Below the pieces are notes generated by a model that was given only the letters and a program-made list of their open reading frames with translations, made no database searches and had not been told where the DNA came from. From positions 1 through 40,295 of the forward strand of contig CAZWFE010000020.1 of the NCBI GenBank assembly GCA_964633145.1: a stretch of 40,295 nucleotides of DNA, written 5' to 3'. The stretch is from CAJXSD01 sp964633145 (GTDB taxonomy: Bacteria; Pseudomonadota; Alphaproteobacteria; Rhodobacterales; Rhodobacteraceae). The translations under genes were made by a program, and so were the position numbers. Of the stretch, positions 34,658 through 40,295 are shown piece by piece (positions within the stretch are counted from its first letter, which is position 1; every line of letters starts with the position of its first letter).

Positions 34658-34827
34658 TTTCGAAATCTGGTTCGACTGTGAATTTGACCGGCGCAAACAC
34701 CACCTCAGCGTCTGTTTGTGAGTTTTTCGGCTATGACCTAGATACGGGTCATCCAGAAGCTGCCGGCGGAATTTTACTGTTACAAGGTGATGATGGTTAT
34801 TTAACCACGACCTACCTAGGCGATTGA
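34642..34827 (+). pseudogene. Displaced C-terminal segment of the TbpB-like gene
   Basis: Read from GAT 34642 this frame stays open for 61 codons to TGA 34825-34827. It contains DGAILISKSG near its start, then CEFFGYDLDTG and AAGGILLLQGDDGYL, the closing strands expected of TbpB-like barrels (FYG...GGxFxxxGDDG). Adding one T to the TTTT at 34636-34639 fuses the upstream frame (MTLGF) to it with a serine between. The terminator 23 bases later fits the longer gene. Confidence 0.75.
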
Positions 34828-34849
34828 TTCTGTCGAAATATGACATGTG

Positions 34850-34876
34850 AAGGCCTCGGGTTCCCCGAGGCTTTCT
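34850..34876 (+). terminator. Terminator after the TbpB-like gene
   Basis: GCCTCGGG (34853-34860), loop TTC, CCCGAGGC (34864-34871), followed by TTTCTTTATTT. It separates this gene from the pst operon. Confidence 0.9.
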
Positions 34877-34920
34877 TTATTTCTGCAATATTACCAGAAT
34901 GTTAACGTAAATCTTTAGGC

Positions 34921-34953
34921 ATTCATAATACTGTTACAAAACTGACGCAAAAC
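34921..34953 (+). promoter_or_regulatory. PhoB-binding site (Pho box) upstream of pstS
   Basis: CTGTTAC (34932-34938) and CTGACGC (34943-34949) are separated by exactly 11 bases with AAAA spacers. A weaker third unit, CATTCAT, lies 11 bases earlier (34921). The known Pho box is an 11-base direct repeat of CTGTCAT-like heptamers with AT-rich spacers. The site lies about 75-105 bases before the pstS start, so induction at low phosphate by PhoB is expected. Confidence 0.75.
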
Positions 34954-35024
34954 CTTAGCACAACGGGTCTAACCCTGTCGCAAAGCACGAAACATCATGC
35001 TTGGACAGATCTAAGGAGTAAGAC

Positions 35025-36056
35025 ATGTCTTTTGTAAAAACGACCGTATCCGCCGTGGCAATGGCCACATTGGCCGCTGGTGCCGCCACCGCACGTGACA
35101 ACGTACAAGTTGCGGGTTCATCAACAGTTCTGCCATATGCGTCAATCGTCGCCGAAGCATTTGGCGAAAACTTTGACTTTCCAACACCAGTTGTTGAATC
35201 AGGCGGTTCATCCGGTGGGTTAAAACGTTTCTGCGAAGGCGTTGGCGAAAATACAATCGACGTTGCAAACGCATCACGCAAAATCAAAGACAAAGAAATC
35301 AAAGCTTGCGCCGAAGCGGGTGTGATAGACATCATCGAAGTTCGCATCGGTTATGACGGAATCGTTTTCGCATCCGACATCAACGGTCAGAACTTTGCAT
35401 TCCAGCCTGCAGACATTTACACTGCTTTGGCTGCTGAATTGCCAGTTGACGGCAAGATGGTTGCAAACCCAAACACTGATTGGTCAGCAGTAAACGCAAA
35501 CTTTAAATCACAGCCAATCCAAGCCTACATCCCAGGTACAAAGCACGGTACACGTGAAGTATTCGAAGAAAAAGTTTTGCTAGCTGGTTGTGAAGAAACA
35601 GGCGCAATGGCGGCTATCTTGGAAATCAACGGCGGTGACGAAGATGCAGCAGAATCCGCATGTATGGCGGTTCGCACAGACGGTCGCTCAGTCGATATCG
35701 ACGGTGACTACACAGAAACACTGGCATCCATCGAATCAAACAAAGATGGCATCGGCGTATTCGGCCTAGCGTTCTACGAAAACAACACAGACAAGCTGCA
35801 AGTTGCAACTATGTCAGGTGTTATGCCATCAACTGCAAGCATCGCAGCTGGTGAGTACCCAGTATCGCGCCCATTGTTCTTCTACATCAAGAAAGCACAC
35901 ATCGGCGTTATCCCTGGTTTGAAAGAATACGCAGAATTCTTTATCTCTGATGAAGTTGCAGGCCCAGACGGACCTTTGGCTGAGTACGGCTTGGTTTCTG
36001 ATCCAGAATTGGCTGCGACACAAGAAGCGGTTTCAGCAGAAGAAACAATGAAGTAA
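35025..36056 (+). CDS. pstS: Phosphate ABC transporter substrate-binding protein
   Basis: Periplasmic phosphate-binding protein of 343 residues with a signal peptide (TTVSAVAMATLAAGAATA). Phosphate-contact loops are visible: VAGSSTVLPY near the N-terminus, ESGGSSGGLKRFCEG, DVANASRKI and GTKHGTREVFEE. Several paired cysteines are present. The strong RBS AAGGAG precedes ATG 35025. Its codon choice differs from the neighbours: Pro CCA, Thr ACA and Ser TCA dominate where adjacent genes favour CCC, ACC and TCC/TCG. This fits very high expression, or else a separate origin. The Pho box lies upstream and a hairpin follows the gene. Confidence 0.96.
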   Translation: MSFVKTTVSAVAMATLAAGAATARDNVQVAGSSTVLPYASIVAEAFGENFDFPTPVVESGGSSGGLKRFCEGVGENTIDVANASRKIKDKEIKACAEAGVIDIIEVRIGYDGIVFASDINGQNFAFQPADIYTALAAELPVDGKMVANPNTDWSAVNANFKSQPIQAYIPGTKHGTREVFEEKVLLAGCEETGAMAAILEINGGDEDAAESACMAVRTDGRSVDIDGDYTETLASIESNKDGIGVFGLAFYENNTDKLQVATMSGVMPSTASIAAGEYPVSRPLFFYIKKAHIGVIPGLKEYAEFFISDEVAGPDGPLAEYGLVSDPELAATQEAVSAEETMK

Positions 36057-36074
36057 GCTATAATTAACCGACTT

Positions 36075-36106
36075 AGGGCAGGGCCGTAGGTCCTGCCCTT
36101 TGTTTC
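36075..36106 (+). terminator. Hairpin between pstS and pstC (attenuator or mRNA stabiliser)
   Basis: AGGGCAGG (36075-36082) pairs with CCTGCCCT (36092-36099), followed by TTTGTTTC. The stem is strong but the T-run is interrupted, so it may stop only part of transcription or protect the pstS message. Either would give more PstS than PstC/PstA. Confidence 0.7.
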
Positions 36107-36124
36107 GCGGAACTGGGGTAATAA

Positions 36125-37597
36125 ATGACACCACAAACATTGATAATGGCCGTTGCACTCTTGGGGGGAATTGGGTTTTTCATGGGGCGCCACAGGGCAT
36201 TGTCCAGTGCGGATCATGACCCAAGGTTGTTGCATTCGAGACCCCATTATTACGGGGGTTTTGTGTGTTTGATGACCCTTGTTCCTGCCATGTTGTCATT
36301 GGCGATTTGGGTCTTGGTCCAGCCGATGGTCGTGTCATCATTGGCCGGTGGCTTGGTGTCGCCCCAATCCATTCCCAATGGGTCCAGTCTGGGCCTGATC
36401 ATGTCCGACGTGGTCCGCATGGCGCAAGCGTTGACCATGGCCGCGGCGCAAGGCGTGATTGATATGGACGCCTTGGGTGACGCAGGTGATGCACCCGCGC
36501 AGATGGCCGATATCCTGAATGCAGTTGGTATTGCGGTTGGATCAGACATGACCCCAGACATGGTGCAATCTGCCATGGAAATGGTTCGACTGACCGCCAT
36601 TGGTGATTGGGCCATGACCATTGTGGTCGGTGCGATTGCCCTGATCGGATTTGGGTATTCTATGGCACGGATGACAAAATCATTCTGGGCCCGAAATGCG
36701 GTGGAACGGTTCATTTTGGTCACCCTGATTTCGGCCGCAGCCATCGCGATTTTGACCACTGTTGGTATTGTCCTATCCATGGTTTTTGAAACCCTGCGGT
36801 TTTTTTCGCTGCATGAATGGGCTGATTTTTTCTTTGGGCTTGAATGGGCGCCGAATTTCCGTGGCGACAGTGCGCTGTCGATCCTGCCGCTGTTGTGGGG
36901 CACGCTATACATCTCGGTCGTGGCGTTGTTGGTGGCTGTGCCGATCGGATTGTTTTCGGCAATTTATCTGGCGGAATATGCCGCCAAATCCACCCGTGGT
37001 GTCGCCAAGCCATTGCTTGAGGTTTTGGCCGGTATCCCCACCATCGTATATGGCCTGTTCGCGCTGATTACCTTTGGTCCGTTACTTAAGGATATTTTTG
37101 GCGAAGGTGGCGTTTTGGGCGTGGGATGGATGGGTGATGCCCGATCCGTTGCAACGGCGGGTATTGTGATGGGCATCATGTTGATCCCATTTGTATCATC
37201 CCTGTCTGACGACATCATCAATGCGGTACCGCAGTCGATGCGCGATGGATCCTATGGATTGGGGGCAACGAAATCGGAAACCGTCCGTCAGGTTGTTTTG
37301 CCCGCAGCATTGCCCGGCATTGTCGGTGCGATCCTGTTGGCCGCGTCGCGCGCCATTGGCGAAACTATGATCGTTGTTTTGGGGGCAGGGGCCATCGCAC
37401 GGTTTGCTGGCAACCCGCTAGAGGCGCTGACCACCATCACCACACGTATCGTCAGCCAGTTGACAGGGGATGGCGATTTTAACAGTCCCGAAACGATTGT
37501 TGCCTTTGCCCTTGGGTTGACATTATTTGTCCTGACTTTGGGCTTGAATATCATCGCGCTTTACATCGTGCGCAAATATCGCGAGCAATACGAATGA
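36125..37597 (+). CDS. pstC: Phosphate ABC transporter permease PstC
   Basis: Inner-membrane permease of 490 residues, the long alphaproteobacterial form. The N-terminal extension has its own hydrophobic segments (about 5-22 and 45-72) and a periplasmic part before the core. The core permease domain has about six helices from about residue 255 (LWGTLYISVVALLVAVPIGLFSA). The ABC-interaction EAA-like loop reads DGSYGLGATKSETVRQVVLPAALPG (in part GLGATKSETV). ATG 36125 follows GGGG. It overlaps pstA by four bases (ATGA). Confidence 0.95.
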   Translation: MTPQTLIMAVALLGGIGFFMGRHRALSSADHDPRLLHSRPHYYGGFVCLMTLVPAMLSLAIWVLVQPMVVSSLAGGLVSPQSIPNGSSLGLIMSDVVRMAQALTMAAAQGVIDMDALGDAGDAPAQMADILNAVGIAVGSDMTPDMVQSAMEMVRLTAIGDWAMTIVVGAIALIGFGYSMARMTKSFWARNAVERFILVTLISAAAIAILTTVGIVLSMVFETLRFFSLHEWADFFFGLEWAPNFRGDSALSILPLLWGTLYISVVALLVAVPIGLFSAIYLAEYAAKSTRGVAKPLLEVLAGIPTIVYGLFALITFGPLLKDIFGEGGVLGVGWMGDARSVATAGIVMGIMLIPFVSSLSDDIINAVPQSMRDGSYGLGATKSETVRQVVLPAALPGIVGAILLAASRAIGETMIVVLGAGAIARFAGNPLEALTTITTRIVSQLTGDGDFNSPETIVAFALGLTLFVLTLGLNIIALYIVRKYREQYE

Positions 37598-38919
37598 CCA
37601 ATCCGACAAACACCCGTACCTTTGCCCCGAACGAACGTGTCAAAAAACGCAACGCCGCCGAAAAACGGTTCAAGGGATATGGCCTGACCGCGATTGCAGT
37701 CGCCTTGGCGATGCTGGTGATTTTAATTGGCACCATTCTGACACGCGGGGCCGGTGCATTTACCCAAACCTTTGTCACGTTGAACGTTGAATTGCTGGAA
37801 AGCAAGCTGGACAAATCCGGCACACGCGATCCCGCAGCCATCGCCAAGGTCACAACATTTGGATATGCCCCGCTGCTAAAGGCAGCGATGGAACGCACCG
37901 TGGCGGATCACAACATCGACACGGATCTGAAATCCGGCGATATGGCAAAAATCCTATCCAAAAGTGCGGTGGCACAGTTGCGCAATTTGGTATTGTCCGA
38001 TGTGTCACAAATCGGCACGACCGTTGAAATTAGGTTTTTGGCAAACAGTTGGATTGATGGCTATCTAAAGGGGCGCGTGACCCGCGATAGCATCGCAAAC
38101 AACAAAAACGTGTCTGCGGCGCAGTTGGATTTTGTTGACGGATTGCGCGCAGTGGGTGTGATCGAAAAAACGTTCAATCCTGATTTCATTTTTGGCTCTG
38201 ACGCCTCTGATCAGCGACCAGAGGCAGCTGGTATGGGTGTGGCCATGATGGGATCATTCTTTATGATGATGGTTGTGTTGGTTTTGTCGCTGCCAATTGG
38301 CGTCGCGGCGTCCATTTACCTAGAAGAATTTGCGCCCAAGAACTGGATCACGGACGTGATTGAGGTCAATATTTCGAACCTAGCCGCCGTGCCGTCGATT
38401 GTGTTTGGTATTTTGGGATTGGCCGTGTTCATCAATTACATGCACCTGCCCCAGTCGGCGCCTTTGGTCGGGGGATTGGTGTTAACCTTGATGACCCTGC
38501 CCACCATTATCATTTCCACCCGCGCCGCGTTAAAGGCCGTGCCGCCCAGCATTCGTGATGCGGCGTTGGGTCTGGGCGCATCAAAAATACAAACGATTTT
38601 CCACCATGTCCTGCCCTTGGCAGCACCGGGCATTTTGACCGGTACGATTATTGGATTGGCACAGGCACTGGGCGAAACTGCACCTTTGTTGTTGATTGGT
38701 ATGATTGGATATGTGGCAACGAATATGCCTGATGGCATAGTGGCGGGTTTGTTGGATCCAAATTCGGCGATGCCGGCGCAAATTTATGAATGGGCGAAAC
38801 GTGCTGATCCTGCGTTTTATGAACGTGCTTGGGGTGGGATCATCATTTTGTTGGTGTTTTTGATTTCCATGAACGTACTGGCGATTTGGTTGCGTCGCAA
38901 ATTTGAACGGCGCTGGTAA
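37594..38919 (+). CDS. pstA: Phosphate ABC transporter permease PstA
   Basis: Second permease subunit, 441 residues. The N-terminal region with one membrane helix (TAIAVALAMLVILIGTIL) and a soluble segment up to about 205 is the DUF3333-type extension seen in alphaproteobacterial PstA. The permease core follows (MMGSFFMMMVVLVLSLPIG) with the ABC-contact loop RDAALGLGASKIQTIFHHVLP. It is translationally coupled to pstC. A strong terminator follows instead of the usual pstB, so the ATPase must be supplied from elsewhere. Confidence 0.95.
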   Translation: MTNPTNTRTFAPNERVKKRNAAEKRFKGYGLTAIAVALAMLVILIGTILTRGAGAFTQTFVTLNVELLESKLDKSGTRDPAAIAKVTTFGYAPLLKAAMERTVADHNIDTDLKSGDMAKILSKSAVAQLRNLVLSDVSQIGTTVEIRFLANSWIDGYLKGRVTRDSIANNKNVSAAQLDFVDGLRAVGVIEKTFNPDFIFGSDASDQRPEAAGMGVAMMGSFFMMMVVLVLSLPIGVAASIYLEEFAPKNWITDVIEVNISNLAAVPSIVFGILGLAVFINYMHLPQSAPLVGGLVLTLMTLPTIIISTRAALKAVPPSIRDAALGLGASKIQTIFHHVLPLAAPGILTGTIIGLAQALGETAPLLLIGMIGYVATNMPDGIVAGLLDPNSAMPAQIYEWAKRADPAFYERAWGGIIILLVFLISMNVLAIWLRRKFERRW

Positions 38920-38942
38920 CTGGGCGCCCCACGCAGTTATTG

Positions 38943-38972
38943 AAAACCCGTGCAATCCGCGCGGGTTTTTCT
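38943..38972 (+). terminator. Terminator ending the pst operon after pstA
   Basis: AAAACCCGTGC (38943-38953), loop AATCC, GCGCGGGTTTT (38959-38969). This eleven-pair stem with one G-U pair and a T-run lies 23 bases past the pstA stop. Confidence 0.9.
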
Positions 38973-39025
38973 TTACTCTACTCAGAATTTGCGGGACGGT
39001 GATGAAAAACCACATGGGGATTCAC

Positions 39026-40180
39026 ATGCGTCAAACGATGTCCGATGTTGCAACACAATTTGTGAACAATTCACTGTTCGACACCATCGAATGGCGTGTC
39101 GATCAGGCGGGTCAAACGGTGGATGCGGGGTTGGTGGGCGCATGCCCTGATCACGCAGACCCAATTTACCGCATCTATTCCATGACAAAACCGATTGTAT
39201 CCGTCTTGGCATTGATGTTGATCGAACGGGGATATTTCACTCTGGCCACACCGATTGCGCAGTTTGATCCCAATTTTACCAATATGCGGGTTTTGGATGA
39301 TACGGGCCGGATCGAACCCACGGGCACCTTGATCACCATCGAACATCTGCTGACGCACCAAGCAGGGCTTAGCTATGATTTTTCGCGGGGCTGTACGGTG
39401 GCCCCCTATTACCGTGAAATGGGGTTCTTGGAACGTGCTGATCGTGATTTAACCGATGCTATGGCCGAACTGGCGCAGTTGCCATTGGCGTTCCATCCTG
39501 GCACCAGCTGGCGGTATTCGGTCGCAACGGACGTGTTGGCGCATATCATCGAAACTGCGACAGGCCAGCGTTTGGATGATTTATTGCGGGAATGTTTGTT
39601 TAATCCCTTGGGTATGCTGGACACTGGGTTTTATGTTGCCGACACTGAACGACCCCGCGTGATGCGGATGTTTGGAACGCAGGATTTACATGGCTTGCCG
39701 CCTTTGGACCCACGCCCACATGTTCTAAGCGAAATAGATGTGTCCAAAACGGCGCCTATGGATGCCCCCAATTTTCGCCGTGGCGGGCACGGATTGTTCA
39801 GCACCATGGGCGATTACATGAAATTTGCAAACATGTTGCTAACTGGGAAATTCCCTGATGGCACCCCCGCCCTATCGGCACCGATGCACGCAATGATGCG
39901 TGCGCCGCGTGTCCCATTTGGCGCGCGGGGAATGCGGATTAATGATGATCCGTTTGTGGGCTATGGCTGGAACCTGATCGGGCGGGTAATGATTGATTTG
40001 GGGCGCGCCGATCGCATGACATCCTTGGGCGAATTCGGCTGGAGCGGCGCTGCCGCCACCTATTTCTGGGTCGATCCCATCAGCCAAGTCACAGGCTGTA
40101 TAATGACCCAGTTTTTGGGCAATCAGCATCCGTTGACAATCAAAATGCAGTCGGCTGCTATGATGCCGCTAGATGTTTAG
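39026..40180 (+). CDS. Serine hydrolase of the beta-lactamase/penicillin-binding-like family
   Basis: A 384-residue beta-lactamase-fold protein (Pfam Beta-lactamase, class C/esterase EstB type). The nucleophile motif SMTK is at S52-K55 and the tyrosine motif YSV is in WRYSVATDVL (about residue 160-170). The C-terminal region has GYGWNLIGR and a GWSGAAATYFWVDP strand in the place of the KTG motif. There is no signal peptide, so a cytoplasmic esterase or amidase is more likely than an exported beta-lactamase. ATG 39026 is preceded by GGGGA; ATG 39002 and 39014 are alternatives. It lies after the pst terminator and is unlikely to belong to that operon. Confidence 0.88.
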   Translation: MRQTMSDVATQFVNNSLFDTIEWRVDQAGQTVDAGLVGACPDHADPIYRIYSMTKPIVSVLALMLIERGYFTLATPIAQFDPNFTNMRVLDDTGRIEPTGTLITIEHLLTHQAGLSYDFSRGCTVAPYYREMGFLERADRDLTDAMAELAQLPLAFHPGTSWRYSVATDVLAHIIETATGQRLDDLLRECLFNPLGMLDTGFYVADTERPRVMRMFGTQDLHGLPPLDPRPHVLSEIDVSKTAPMDAPNFRRGGHGLFSTMGDYMKFANMLLTGKFPDGTPALSAPMHAMMRAPRVPFGARGMRINDDPFVGYGWNLIGRVMIDLGRADRMTSLGEFGWSGAAATYFWVDPISQVTGCIMTQFLGNQHPLTIKMQSAAMMPLDV

Positions 40181-40191
40181 TGGTATTGAAA

Positions 40192-40295
40192 TCACGACCG
40201 GGATTTGTAGGCTGTGGTCATATGTTCTAGCAACTCTTGCACAAATATGGGTGATGTTCGATCGCACGGGTTTGATTTGTGAAACACGATATCTG
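40192..40295 (-). CDS. Partial 3' end of a gene, possibly a LysR-type regulator
   Basis: One minus-strand frame stays open from the window edge to TGA at 40194-40192 and encodes 33 residues ending FVQELLEHMTTAYKSRS. The pattern VFHKSNPCDRTSPIFVQELL resembles the final strand and helix of LysR effector domains (hRp-SPxxxxFxxfL). It would converge with the serine hydrolase gene, 11 bases away. The evidence is thin because the rest lies outside the window. Confidence 0.35.
   Translation of the reverse strand, partial: DIVFHKSNPCDRTSPIFVQELLEHMTTAYKSRS

Noticed and set aside
38903..39025. N-terminal extension of the serine hydrolase starting inside pstA
   Set aside because: It would be translated through the pstA terminator and adds no family sequence; in-frame ATGs with better RBS lie at 39002-39026.
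1..40295. CRISPR arrays, insertion sequences, prophage or toxin-antitoxin and defence genes
   Set aside because: No regularly spaced repeats, transposase, integrase or recognisable defence proteins were seen on either strand.

Overview
The window looks like a chromosomal segment of a marine Rhodobacteraceae (Roseobacter-group) alphaproteobacterium. I base this on the protein sequences, the moderate GC content, and typical neighbourhoods: tsaD-gpsA divergent from hemD-mitofilin-hemY, long PstC/PstA permeases, GlxA-type regulators and a non-pyrrolysine MttB homologue. No tRNA, rRNA, CRISPR array, transposase or phage gene was seen. About 38 genes fill the window densely and no gene-free gap exceeds 300 bases. 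In the gaps at 11504-11728 and 25210-25357 I see nothing recognisable.

Layout. (1) 1-4169: a carbon-catabolic run of class II aldolase, deoxyribose-phosphate aldolase and a double-domain aldehyde dehydrogenase, preceded by a long palindrome that covers the first gene's ribosome binding site. (2) 4223-7524, minus strand: RNase R translationally coupled to a lytic transglycosylase that lacks an export signal. (3) 7646-10200: a GNAT acetyltransferase, adenosylhomocysteinase with a clear terminator, and a DUF2853 gene whose 3' end is replaced by the antisense of a LuxR-type helix-turn-helix fragment. (4) 10220-14467, minus strand: a DEAD-box RNA helicase, then the overlapping set tsaD-gpsA-YciI-EVE. 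(5) 14516-18088: hemD, a mitofilin-like membrane protein and HemY with a zinc ribbon. (6) 18096-25209: flavin reductase, EamA permease, a His/Met-rich periplasmic protein with an internal duplication, and the TamA/TamB outer-membrane assembly pair.

(7) 25358-33235 is the most interesting metabolic block. A GlxA/AraC regulator and a GntR/FCD regulator are divergent across an operator-like region. The GntR gene leads a tight run of a DHDPS-family lyase, a PuuC-like aldehyde dehydrogenase and a PuuB/DadA-like FAD oxidase. An MttB-family methyltransferase and a SAM methyltransferase converge on that run. The enzyme set fits catabolism of an N-methylated amino acid or amine; a (hydroxy)proline-betaine-like substrate is one testable hypothesis. 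(8) 33515-34827: an acidic-linker protein with a TbpB-like beta-barrel, apparently broken near its end by a one-base frameshift. (9) 34921-38972: a Pho-box-controlled phosphate transporter operon, pstS-pstC-pstA, with a hairpin after pstS and a strong terminator after pstA, so no pstB or phoU follows directly. (10) A beta-lactamase-fold serine hydrolase and the end of a possible LysR regulator close the window.
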